Positions 30,612-37,194 of a DNA stretch of 37,194 bases are shown piece after piece. Position 1 is the first letter of the stretch. Every line of letters begins with the position of its first letter. A program made the position numbers and the translations under genes. The notes beneath the pieces are model-generated. The model was given only the letters and a program-made list of their open reading frames with translations. It ran no database searches and had not been told where the DNA came from. The DNA is from Candidatus Villigracilis saccharophilus (GTDB taxonomy: Bacteria > Chloroflexota > Anaerolineae > Anaerolineales > Villigracilaceae): NCBI GenBank assembly GCA_016709305.1, contig JADJNA010000060.1, positions 1 through 37,194 of the forward strand. Reading direction: 5' to 3'.

Positions 30612-30824
30612 ATGAACAACAATTGGACTATCTCCAAAACCACCGTAGCGGACCTATTGGCAGCAACACCCAAGGCGTTCAGGTTTTTTATTGACCAGGG
30701 GACCGGCTGTGCCATTTGTCCTCTCGCCCGTTTTTGCACACTGAAGGAAGTCATCTCTGCATATTTTCTTAATGAAGATGACTTTCTTGAGAAATTGGCC
30801 AGGCTGGATGTTCATAAACTTTAA
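30612..30824 (+). CDS. Small DUF1858-like cysteine protein upstream of nirK
   Basis: The 70-residue protein starts MNNNWTISKTTVADLLAATP and contains GTGCAICPLARFCTLKEV, a C-x2-C-x5-C arrangement, followed by an acidic C-terminal helix. The order of a short helix, RFFIDQGTGC and a Cys group is that of DUF1858/ScdA-N-type small domains, often found near nitrogen-oxide and hybrid-cluster genes. The ATG at 30612 was preferred to an upstream start because similarity begins there. It lies 75 bases before nirK and is probably co-transcribed. A role in nitrosative-stress or metal handling is a guess. Confidence 0.65.
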   Translation: MNNNWTISKTTVADLLAATPKAFRFFIDQGTGCAICPLARFCTLKEVISAYFLNEDDFLEKLARLDVHKL

Positions 30825-30899
30825 TAAGGTACACAAAAAGAACATTTTTATATTCACATCATTGTTTGTCGGGTTCTTTAGCCAGACAAGGAGAATTAC

Positions 30900-32120
30900 A
30901 TGGAAATAATTTCATACCTTTGGCGATATATTGTTGAAGTATTCGGGCTTTTCATTTCATATGCCTTTGCGGCAATTTTCATCTTTCTGGTGCTGCGCCG
31001 CCTTCACTCCAAACCTATAACAATTGCATTGGTTGCAATTTTTATAGGAGTATCCATTGCATTTTACATACCTAATGGTCTGCCAAGGGAATTGGCATAC
31101 CCACTTTCCATTCATTCATTCGGGCCAGGCGAAAGACCAGATCTGCCGCTTAAGAATGTATTTGCCTTCTTCAAGAACTTCAATAATTTTGAACGTCTGG
31201 AAAATATTGCGCGAGATCCAAATGATGTGCCCAAAACTGTCACCTATGCAGAGAATGGTGTAGTGGAGATCAGCCTGACCACAAAGGAAGTCATCGCTGA
31301 AATGGCCGACGGCACAACCTTCAACTATTGGATTTTTGACGATGCAGTGCCTGGTCCGTTTTTAAGGGTTAGGGAAGGCGATACAGTACATCTTACAATT
31401 CATAACGATGAAACCAGTTTGCATCCACATAATGTTGATTTTCACGCTGTCACAGGTCCAGGTGGCGGTGCGGCGGCAACAATTGTGGCACCGGGTGAAA
31501 CCAAGGAACTCACCTTCAAAGTACTGAATGCCGGCTTATTCATCTACCATTGTGCATATGGAAACCCTGGTTTGCATATGACACATGGCATGTATGGGTT
31601 AATTCTTGTTGAACCCAAAGAAGGCTTGCCGCCCGTTGATAAAGAATTTTATCTCGTGCAAGGTGAATTCTACAGTTCCGGCGCGATGGGCAGGAAGGGT
31701 CTTCAACTCTTCGACACCGAGGATTATCTGGATGGGAAGCCGCAATATGTGGTTTTCAACGGAAAGACCGGCGCGCTCATGGATAACATGACTGCAAATG
31801 TAGGTGATACCGTACGCATGTATGTAGGCAATGGCGGGGTCAATTTAGTTTCAAGCTTTCATGTGATTGGCGAAATATTTGACCGTGTCTATCGCGAAGG
31901 CGATTTGGTGAGCCCTCCAGCGGAGGGTTTACAAACTACACTAATTCCCGCGGGCGGCGCAGTGATGGTTGAGTTCAAGGTTGACTTTCCTGGAAATTAT
32001 ATCCTCGTGGATCATGCTCTCGCAAGAGTTGACCGCGGCGCCTGGGGAATGCTTCATGTAGAAGGCGAAGCAGATCCGTCAATCTTTGACGGTGAGCTGC
32101 AAAGCGGGGGTGGTCATTAG
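30900..32120 (+). CDS. nirK: Copper-containing nitrite reductase NirK with N-terminal membrane anchor
   Basis: The 406-residue protein has two cupredoxin domains. Type 1 copper ligands are His177, Cys218, His226 and Met231. Type 2 ligands are His182, His217 and His372, with catalytic Asp180 (in HPHNVDFHAVTG) and His321 (SSFHVIGE, with Ile323). All residues needed to reduce nitrite to NO are present. The loop between Cys218 and His226 is one residue shorter than in the classical enzyme. Instead of a cleavable Tat or Sec signal, it starts with two membrane helices (about 10-32 and 39-58), so it is tethered to the membrane. AAGGAG precedes the ATG. It is the clearest cuproenzyme in the window and a likely consumer of the copper supplied by the other genes. 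Confidence 0.92.
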   Translation: MEIISYLWRYIVEVFGLFISYAFAAIFIFLVLRRLHSKPITIALVAIFIGVSIAFYIPNGLPRELAYPLSIHSFGPGERPDLPLKNVFAFFKNFNNFERLENIARDPNDVPKTVTYAENGVVEISLTTKEVIAEMADGTTFNYWIFDDAVPGPFLRVREGDTVHLTIHNDETSLHPHNVDFHAVTGPGGGAAATIVAPGETKELTFKVLNAGLFIYHCAYGNPGLHMTHGMYGLILVEPKEGLPPVDKEFYLVQGEFYSSGAMGRKGLQLFDTEDYLDGKPQYVVFNGKTGALMDNMTANVGDTVRMYVGNGGVNLVSSFHVIGEIFDRVYREGDLVSPPAEGLQTTLIPAGGAVMVEFKVDFPGNYILVDHALARVDRGAWGMLHVEGEADPSIFDGELQSGGGH

Positions 32121-32145
32121 GTTCAGAAATTGGACGCTAAAACAG

Positions 32146-32174
32146 AGTCCTGTTCAGATTGAACAGGACTTTTC
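32146..32174 (+). terminator. Intrinsic terminator after nirK
   Basis: The perfect 10-bp arms AGTCCTGTTC (32146-32155) and GAACAGGACT (32161-32170) enclose five bases and are followed by TTTT. Confidence 0.88.
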
Positions 32175-32177
32175 CGT

Positions 32178-32189
32178 TATAATTTTGTG
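32178..32189 (+). promoter_or_regulatory. -10 box of a leaderless promoter for the lipoprotein gene
   Basis: The perfect consensus TATAAT (32178-32183) is followed by six bases and the ATG at 32190, with no ribosome site. The nirK terminator stem overlaps the -35 zone, so this promoter is packed directly behind it. Confidence 0.6.
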
Positions 32190-32822
32190 ATGAAAAAATA
32201 CCCGCTTCGCTTCTTAACGGTTGGCTTGATCCTGCTGCTATTGACCGCCTGCTCTCCCAAGCCTGTAACACCCAATCCCAACGAACTCATCCGCCAGGCA
32301 GTCGCCGCGACACTGGCCGCCATTCCAACTGTCACACCAGTTCCCCCTTCCACACCTTACCCATCTCCAACAGCATATAACCTGTCAGGCTTATTTTGCG
32401 AATATCAATTCTGTATCGGACATCCTGCTGACATGGCATTTTATGATGTCAGCGCACAACAAAACCCGTTGGCGCCGAGCAGTTACGGGCAGGGAATGAT
32501 CGCTGCAATCAACAGTACACTCTTTATCCAGGTCATATGGCAAACCGCGCCAGGAACCGCTGACCCAAAATTCATGCTCGATCTAGTTCTCGAGGAAGTT
32601 GACCTCCCAGTTGGCAATTTGGACGTAAAACTCGTCCGTACCATGAACGTAATGTACACAGCCATTACATCTACAGCTACTACCATTTTGCCCTTTGGCG
32701 CCGCCGGCGCCTGGACTTGCGGCGACCGGGTCTTCGCGTGGAAAGTCTATTCACCACAAGATCAAACAACTGCTCCGCTTTTTGAAGAAATGCTGGCAAG
32801 ATTTACCTGTGGACAAAATTAA
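32190..32822 (+). CDS. Lipoprotein of unknown function
   Basis: The 210-residue protein has a lipoprotein signal ending LLLLTAC, a Pro/Thr/Ser-rich linker (VTPVPPSTPYPSP) and a folded domain containing FCEYQFCIGHPADMAFYDVS and GAWTCGDRVFAWKVYSPQ. Four Cys in the mature domain (CEYQFC, WTCGDR and the final TCGQN) could form two disulfides. The family is not recognised. The ATG at 32190 was chosen over the GTG three bases earlier because it fits the leaderless spacing. The GNAT gene follows three bases later. Confidence 0.75.
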   Translation: MKKYPLRFLTVGLILLLLTACSPKPVTPNPNELIRQAVAATLAAIPTVTPVPPSTPYPSPTAYNLSGLFCEYQFCIGHPADMAFYDVSAQQNPLAPSSYGQGMIAAINSTLFIQVIWQTAPGTADPKFMLDLVLEEVDLPVGNLDVKLVRTMNVMYTAITSTATTILPFGAAGAWTCGDRVFAWKVYSPQDQTTAPLFEEMLARFTCGQN

Positions 32823-32825
32823 GAG

Positions 32826-33353
32826 ATGATCACTCAATTGGATGATGGAATTATCATTCGGAATGCAGTGAAATCAGATGCTGCCTTATTCCGTGGACTA
32901 CGCCTGGAAGCGCTGGAAAATCATCCGACCGCTTTTGGAGCAGACTATCTTGAAAATACCCTCAAACCGGCAAAGTTTTGGGAGGAAAGATTATCATTTA
33001 ATGAGGATGAGCAGGCTATGTTCTTTGCCGAACAAAACGGGCAATTGATCGGCATGGCAGGTATCTTCCGAAGTCTCTCAAAAAAGAACCTGCATAGTGC
33101 GAATATTTTTGGAGTGTATGTCAAGCCCAATTGGCGCGGACATCGAATTTCGCAATTACTGGTCAAAACCTGCCTGGACTGGGCAAAATTAAAACGCATA
33201 ACCATCGTCAAGCTGGCAGTTGTTACAAGTAACCGTTCAGCCATCCTCAGCTATGAGCAATGCGGCTTTGTCATGTATGGCAAAGAACCAAAGGCGCTGC
33301 TTGTTGACGGAAAATATTATGACGAATATTTAATGTCAGTTGATATACTGTAA
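32826..33353 (+). CDS. GNAT-family N-acetyltransferase
   Basis: The 175-residue protein begins IIIRNAVKSDAALFRGLRLEAL and has the acetyl-CoA-binding strand and loop as FGVYVKPNWRGHRISQLLVK (motif A, here RGHRIS in place of the usual R/Q-x-x-G-x-G/A). It ends with the late GNAT element NRSAILSYEQCGFVMYG. The substrate is unknown; the overall form is that of small-molecule or protein amino acetyltransferases. It sits in a tight group with the lipoprotein upstream and the L7/L12-like gene downstream. Confidence 0.87.
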   Translation: MITQLDDGIIIRNAVKSDAALFRGLRLEALENHPTAFGADYLENTLKPAKFWEERLSFNEDEQAMFFAEQNGQLIGMAGIFRSLSKKNLHSANIFGVYVKPNWRGHRISQLLVKTCLDWAKLKRITIVKLAVVTSNRSAILSYEQCGFVMYGKEPKALLVDGKYYDEYLMSVDIL

Positions 33354-33389
33354 ATGATTTTAAATGCATCAAATATAAAGAGGCAGATA

Positions 33390-33569
33390 ATGGAAAAAGG
33401 GAATCAGCCGATTGACCTATCAGACCCTACGATTGAAAAGGTAATTGAGGCGATAAAGAGAGGAAATAAGGTGGAAGCTCTTATTCAATATCGCAGCACG
33501 CATAATGTGCTGCTTGCCGAAGCCATGGAAGAAGTGGAGAGAATAGCGGCTAAGCTGGGATCACAATAA
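33390..33569 (+). CDS. Small protein resembling the C-terminal domain of ribosomal protein L7/L12
   Basis: The 59-residue protein contains VIEAIKRGNKVEALIQYRST followed by LAEAMEEVERIAAKL. This matches the pattern of the L7/L12 C-terminal domain, in which an AIK-x-G-NKIEAIK-x-YR segment precedes a LKEAK-x-x-V helix. Such stand-alone domains occur in several bacteria and are not the ribosomal stalk protein itself. The ATG at 33390 was chosen as the best family start; an ATG at 33354 would add 12 residues without similarity. Function is unknown. Confidence 0.6.
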   Translation: MEKGNQPIDLSDPTIEKVIEAIKRGNKVEALIQYRSTHNVLLAEAMEEVERIAAKLGSQ

Positions 33570-33575
33570 ATCTCA

Positions 33576-34667
33576 TTACAGCCCCGTTCCTTTCGCCTCA
33601 TTCCATAAAGCATCCATCTCTTCCAGGGTCATGTCCGACAAATTCCTGCCTTGTTTTTTTGCACCTTGTTCAACATAGGCAAAGCGCTTCTTGAATTTGA
33701 TATTCGTTCCACGCAGTGCGGATTCGGCATCAACTTTGCGCCAGCGCGCAAGATTGACCAATACAAAGAACAGGTCACCCAATTCATCAGTCACTTCATC
33801 AAGGTTCTGCGCCAGTTTGATCTCTTCGATCTCTTCGCGAACCTTATCCAACACATCTTCAATTTCTGGCCAGTCAAAACCGACACGCGCGGCGCGGGCC
33901 TGATATTCAAGAGCTTGAGTTAATGCAGGTAGTGCGGAAGCAACGCCATCCAGCAATCCTTTGTCTTCTTTCTTTTCCCCTCTTTCTTTTTCCTTCAACT
34001 TTTCCCAGTTTTGCAAAACTCCGTTCACGCCATCCAACTTCACATCCCCAAACACATGCGGATGACGGCGCACAATCTTATCGTAGATGCCTTTGACAAC
34101 CCTGGTCATCGAAAACGAATCTGTTTCGCTTCCTATCTGGGCGTTCAATACGATCTGCAAAAGCAGGTCTCCGAATTCCTCGCTCATATCATCGGAGTCG
34201 TTTGCATCCATGGCCGTTAAGGTTTCATAAGCTTCTTCAAGCAGATGCGTCCGCAGGGATTGATGAGTCTGTTCCTTGTCCCACGGACAGCCGTCCGGTG
34301 CGCGTAAATGTGCAACGATCTCGGCAAATGATTCAAAGGATGTGCCTTCGCCCAACGATGGAATATAAAGACAAGTTGATCGTTGAAATTCAAAAGTCGA
34401 AGGTTGAAAGTCGTTCAACCTTTCGCCCTTTGAATACTGCCCTGCGACCCAATTCACCTCGTGCTCCTTTGGATAGACCGCCAGCAAAACTTTATTTATC
34501 TGCAAAGCCAATTCAACAGAATCGACTCCTGTAAGCAGGACGGGCATATCGGGCGGGAAGGGAGGAACATGCGCGGATGCAAGAGTCTGCGCTTCGAGCA
34601 GAGTCAACTTCGGGGGTGGCATGAGGCGCAGCGTCTCAAATGTAGAGGCAATAAGTGAAAGATCCAT
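33576..34667 (-). CDS. mazG: MazG-type nucleoside triphosphate pyrophosphohydrolase
   Basis: The 363-residue protein carries the first MazG domain (LRAPDGCPWDKEQTHQSLRT, LLEEAYETL and EEFGDLLLQI, the EExxE...ExxD metal site) and a second (ALEYQARAARVGFDWP, EIEEIK and DELGDLFFVLVNLAR). MazG hydrolyses NTPs to NMPs and pyrophosphate, removing damaged nucleotides or lowering ppGpp. The first 110 residues look like a shortened N-terminal methylase-like region of YabN-type fusions. A palindromic insert lies within it. The ATG at 34667 has AAAGGA upstream; a further upstream ATG is less likely. Confidence 0.9.
   Translation of the reverse strand: MDLSLIASTFETLRLMPPPKLTLLEAQTLASAHVPPFPPDMPVLLTGVDSVELALQINKVLLAVYPKEHEVNWVAGQYSKGERLNDFQPSTFEFQRSTCLYIPSLGEGTSFESFAEIVAHLRAPDGCPWDKEQTHQSLRTHLLEEAYETLTAMDANDSDDMSEEFGDLLLQIVLNAQIGSETDSFSMTRVVKGIYDKIVRRHPHVFGDVKLDGVNGVLQNWEKLKEKERGEKKEDKGLLDGVASALPALTQALEYQARAARVGFDWPEIEDVLDKVREEIEEIKLAQNLDEVTDELGDLFFVLVNLARWRKVDAESALRGTNIKFKKRFAYVEQGAKKQGRNLSDMTLEEMDALWNEAKGTGL
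34400..34422. repeat. Palindromic in-frame element within mazG
   Basis: The perfect 9-bp arms AAGGTTGAA (34400-34408) and TTCAACCTT (34414-34422) flank five bases. Next to it are GTTGAAATTC and CAAAAGTCGAAGG, which share words with it. It encodes part of ERLNDFQPSTFEFQRS between better-conserved segments, which looks like a low-complexity insert. Confidence 0.45.
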
Positions 34668-34680
34668 GACCGTATCCTTT

Positions 34681-34725
34681 AAAACAAAACGTAATGCGTG
34701 CACAAAAATGTATCACGCATTACGT
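34681..34725 (-). terminator. Terminator of the rpoA-rplQ-truA-rplM-rpsI group
   Basis: On the minus strand the perfect 12-bp arms ACGTAATGCGTG and CACGCATTACGT (34725-34714 and 34700-34689) enclose 13 bases and are followed by TTTTGTTTT (34688-34681 on plus as A-rich). It lies 25 bases after the rpsI stop. Confidence 0.85.
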
Positions 34726-34750
34726 GGTAACGCTCCAACGTGTAAACGTC

Positions 34751-35143
34751 TTAACGCTTGGTGTAAGTAGGAGCCTTGCGGGCCTTCTTGAGGCCTGGTT
34801 TCTTGCGTTCCTTGACGCGGGCGTCACGGGTGAGCAAGCCTTTTTTACGCAGGGCGGAAGTCCAATCCGCGTTGATGAGCTGGAGAGCACGGGCAATGCC
34901 GAGGCGGACCGATTCGGTCTGGCCGGTGGTACCGCCGCCATTGACCAAAACGCTCACATCGTACTTCGCCGCTTCCTGCCCCACTGCGCTGAATGGGCGC
35001 ATGATGTCTTCGAAGTCGCCCATGCGTGTAAAGAACGCAGCAAAATCCTTCTCATTCACGGTGTACTTACCGGTGCCGGTCGTCAGGCGCACGCGAGCGG
35101 TGCTTTCCTTGCGGCGGCCAATGCCTTCATAATATTGAGCCAT
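34751..35143 (-). CDS. rpsI: 30S ribosomal protein S9
   Basis: The 130-residue protein has the S9 pattern: YYEGIGRRKESTARVRL at the start, VNGGGTTGQTESVRLGIARAL in the middle and the basic tail RKAPTYTKR whose end reaches the ribosomal P site. The conserved final S-K-R is here T-K-R. The ATG at 35143 (MAQYYEG) follows AGAGG and lies 14 bases after rplM, the usual L13-S9 pair. It is the last gene of the group. Confidence 0.97.
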   Translation of the reverse strand: MAQYYEGIGRRKESTARVRLTTGTGKYTVNEKDFAAFFTRMGDFEDIMRPFSAVGQEAAKYDVSVLVNGGGTTGQTESVRLGIARALQLINADWTSALRKKGLLTRDARVKERKKPGLKKARKAPTYTKR

Positions 35144-35157
35144 AATCACTTACCTCT

Positions 35158-35601
35158 TTATTCCGAAACTTTCGGGGTTTGAACCTGGTGCGGATGATTG
35201 GGACCAGCATAGATCTTCAAATGCTTGAGCGTGGCGCGTCCCATGCGGTTGTGCGGGAGCATGCCCCACACGGCATCGCGCAAGGCGCGATCAGGATGCT
35301 GGGCAAGTTGGTCTTTCAAGGAGACGCTCTTTAAGCCACCCGGATAACCGGAGTGACTATAGTAGATCTTGCTTTCCAGCTTGCTGTTGGTTCGGGTGCC
35401 AGTCACAGCCACTTTCTCTGTGTTCACCACCACCACAAAATCTCCCATTTGAACGCCGGGCGTGAAGGAAGGTTTGTGTTTGCCAAGCAGGATGTGCGCA
35501 ATGCGCGCAGCAAGTCGTCCAAGAATCTGCCCTTCGGCATCAATGACAACCCAGTCACGCGTAATTTCAGCAGCCTTCGGATAATATGTTTTCTGTTGCA
35601 C
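35158..35601 (-). CDS. rplM: 50S ribosomal protein L13
   Basis: The 147-residue protein has the L13 motifs QKTYYPKAAEITRDWVVIDA, GRLAARIAHILLGKHKP, VAVTGTRTNSK, RALRDAVWGMLPHNRMGR and LKIYAGPNHPHQ. The start is a GTG at 35601, because GGAG lies eight bases before it and family members begin QKTYYPKA. The GTG at 35610 that would extend the frame overlaps the ribosome site itself. It lies between truA and rpsI. Confidence 0.96.
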   Translation of the reverse strand: MQQKTYYPKAAEITRDWVVIDAEGQILGRLAARIAHILLGKHKPSFTPGVQMGDFVVVVNTEKVAVTGTRTNSKLESKIYYSHSGYPGGLKSVSLKDQLAQHPDRALRDAVWGMLPHNRMGRATLKHLKIYAGPNHPHQVQTPKVSE

Positions 35602-35624
35602 TTTTGTCACTCCGTTTAATAATC

Positions 35625-36371
35625 TTATTCACGTGATCCATACGTTACTTCAACCAGTGTCAGCCCGTGTGCGGGAGCCAGCCCGGCGAGAAGCGTTCCC
35701 TGCTTTGATAAAGCATGTTGGATCTTCTCCAACGAACTTCTCTTTTGGGCGACCGCCACCTGCACAAAAACCAACCGTCTTACCATTCGATACAAGAACG
35801 CATCAGCCCTGACTTCGAACTGCCACTCACCATCCGGCATTCTCTTCCATTCGGATTTTTTCACCGTGCGCACAGTCGTACCTTTCGGGGTCGTCCGTGA
35901 ACCGAAAGCGGCAAAATCATGTGTGCCGAGAAAGATGCTTGCATTCTTCACGAGGGCGTCTTCATCTACAGCGGGCCAGGTGCGCCACAAGTATTTCTGT
36001 CTGAACGGATCGCGGATGGGTTCAAAATACACCCTGTAACGATATTCACGCGCTGTCGCATCGAACCGCGGATGAAAATCCGCCGCAACCGGGAACAGGT
36101 CCCTTACGACCAGATCAGGCGGAAGCTCGGTATTGAGCGCCCAAAGCAACTTAGCTGCTGTGTGCGTCCAATCAAGATCGAACGCCGCCACCTGCCCTGT
36201 TGCATGAACTCCCGCATCCGTCCGCCCGGCCATGAGAACAACCCGGTCAGCCCAGCCCAGTTTGCGAAGCGCTCTTTCCAACTCGCCCTGCACTGTGCGG
36301 GAGTTCGCCTGGCGCTGACTTCCGGTAAAACCGGTGCCATCGTAGGCAAGGATCACTTGGTAACGTGCCAT
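35625..36371 (-). CDS. truA: tRNA pseudouridine(38-40) synthase TruA
   Basis: The 248-residue protein contains the catalytic motif MAGRTDAGVHATGQVAAF, with the active-site Asp in GRTDAGVH, as well as ILAYDGTGFTGSQRQ and FLYRMVRRLV, all TruA hallmarks. It isomerises uridines 38-40 in the anticodon arm of tRNAs. Its place between rplQ and rplM is widespread in bacteria. The ATG at 36371 is 29 bases after rplQ. Confidence 0.96.
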   Translation of the reverse strand: MARYQVILAYDGTGFTGSQRQANSRTVQGELERALRKLGWADRVVLMAGRTDAGVHATGQVAAFDLDWTHTAAKLLWALNTELPPDLVVRDLFPVAADFHPRFDATAREYRYRVYFEPIRDPFRQKYLWRTWPAVDEDALVKNASIFLGTHDFAAFGSRTTPKGTTVRTVKKSEWKRMPDGEWQFEVRADAFLYRMVRRLVFVQVAVAQKRSSLEKIQHALSKQGTLLAGLAPAHGLTLVEVTYGSRE

Positions 36372-36400
36372 TGCATAGCGACTCGAGTCGCTGTTACAAA

Positions 36401-36778
36401 CTACTCTTCAACCAATTCAAGAAGTACCATCTCAGCCGCATCACCGTGACGCGGGCCAAGTTTTAACACACGTGTGTACCCACCAGGGCGTGTCGCAAAG
36501 CGGGGTGCAATTTCATCAAACAAGCGCTGGATGAGTTTATTATCGCCCAATTTTGAAATCGCCAGGCGGCGCGCATTAAGCTTTTCCACGTCCGTTCCAT
36601 TTGCGCTGTTTCGGGCAAGTGTAATCAAGCGCTCAGCATCACCGCGAATTGCGGCAGCCTTAGCCTTCGTGGTCTGAATACGCTCATGCGTAAAAAACTG
36701 TTTGATCAGGTTGCGCCGAAGGGCAATGCGTGCGCCTTTTCTGCGTCCTAATGTATAACCTGCTACTGAATGTCGCAT
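36401..36778 (-). CDS. rplQ: 50S ribosomal protein L17
   Basis: The 125-residue protein begins MRHSVAGYTLGRRKGARIAL, has FTHERIQTTKAKAAAIRGDAE and ends GGYTRVLKLGPRHGDAAEMV plus LLELVEE. These are the standard L17 elements. It starts two bases after the rpoA stop, in the typical rpoA-rplQ order. Confidence 0.97.
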   Translation of the reverse strand: MRHSVAGYTLGRRKGARIALRRNLIKQFFTHERIQTTKAKAAAIRGDAERLITLARNSANGTDVEKLNARRLAISKLGDNKLIQRLFDEIAPRFATRPGGYTRVLKLGPRHGDAAEMVLLELVEE

Positions 36779-36780
36779 CT

Positions 36781-37194
36781 CTAACTCTCCGAGGATGTAT
36801 CGTCTTTCATAAAGCCCTTCTCACGCATCTTGTCGCGAAGTTCATCTAAACTCTTCTCGCCAAAATTGCGGATGGACATGACCGCGGTCTCGCCTTTTTC
36901 AAGCAGGTCGAGCACATCACCAACATTGGTAATGCCCGTGCGCTTCAAGGAATTGAAGACGCGCACCGAAAGATCAAGGGCTTCCACCGGCGTTTCCGCC
37001 AGCTCACTGCTCAAACGGCTTCCCGCAGATTCGCGTTCCACAGCCACAGCCAGCATTTCTTCATTGATACCTGCCACATAACGCAGGTGGTCGATGAGGA
37101 TACGGGCCGAGGAACTCAGTGCGCGTTCCGGAGAAATGGTGCCGTCTGTCCAGATCTCTAAAATCAATTTATCATAATTTGTGCTCTGACCTAC
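36781..37194 (-). CDS. rpoA: RNA polymerase alpha subunit, C-terminal part (5' end outside window)
   Basis: The reading frame is open to the window edge and encodes 137 residues. YDKLILEIWTDGTISPERAL is the end of the alpha N-terminal domain. After a linker, VEALDLSVRVFNSLKRTGIT and IRNFGEKSLDELRDKMREKG form the alpha C-terminal domain that contacts UP elements and activators. The frame continues upstream of the window, so the start is not visible. Confidence 0.97.
   Translation of the reverse strand, partial: VGQSTNYDKLILEIWTDGTISPERALSSSARILIDHLRYVAGINEEMLAVAVERESAGSRLSSELAETPVEALDLSVRVFNSLKRTGITNVGDVLDLLEKGETAVMSIRNFGEKSLDELRDKMREKGFMKDDTSSES

Overview
The window looks like a chromosomal segment of an uncultured Chloroflexota bacterium, probably class Anaerolineae. 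The taxon is inferred from the rpoA-rplQ-truA-rplM-rpsI order, the leaderless genes with a -10 box six bases before the ATG, the DUF2723 and protealysin/emfourin genes, and the style of the copper and NirK proteins. No rRNA, tRNA, CRISPR array, transposase or integrase was recognised.

Layout. 1-2914 holds a decayed elongation factor G gene, an intact MoaD/ThiS-like sulfur carrier and a decayed DUF2723 membrane glycosyltransferase. 2957-4401 (minus) is a protealysin-type metalloprotease with its emfourin-type inhibitor. 4862-8046 is a first copper cluster: HMA chaperone, TauE/SafE-cupredoxin membrane protein, PCu(A)C chaperone, and a regulator joining a DeoR-like helix-turn-helix to a NosL-like domain. 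8339-15859 is a metal-uptake island on the plus strand. It encodes a four-helix membrane protein, a ZnuBC-type ABC transporter, a two-headed substrate-binding lipoprotein (ZnuA-like plus FepB-like halves), a FecCD-type permease and ATPase, a second membrane-anchored FepB-like binding protein, and an HMA-DJ-1/PfpI fusion. 16212-20326 (plus) holds a lipoprotein with three His-rich repeats, CopC, a CopC-CopD-YtkA-like fusion (frameshifted) and a YHS protein.

20561-29580 (minus) is a large cop cluster in the order csoR, copZ, copA, DUF7482 lipoprotein, TauE/SafE-cupredoxin, HMA protein, copZ, and a second copA with an unusual extracytoplasmic extension. A G/C-tract CsoR-type operator lies upstream of csoR. 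Divergent from it are a Crp/Fnr regulator (frameshifted), a small Cys protein and a membrane-anchored copper nitrite reductase (NirK). The window ends with a lipoprotein, a GNAT acetyltransferase, an L7/L12-like small protein, MazG and the ribosomal/rpoA genes.

Working model (inference): the region is a copper-economy island serving the copper enzyme NirK. Copper or a copper complex is imported by the linked ABC systems, handled outside the cell by PCu(A)C, CopC, His-repeat and cupredoxin proteins, and exported by two CopA pumps under CsoR. Nitrite reduction is switched by a Crp/Fnr protein through a TTGCG-N4-CGCAA site placed at about -41.5. A second regulon, marked by TTTATCA-like repeats with 10-bp spacing, may be run by the HTH-NosL protein.

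Many genes carry single-base frameshifts, some at homopolymers. Some of these may be sequencing errors rather than mutations. The EF-G and DUF2723 genes each have several shifts within short distances and are more likely true pseudogenes.
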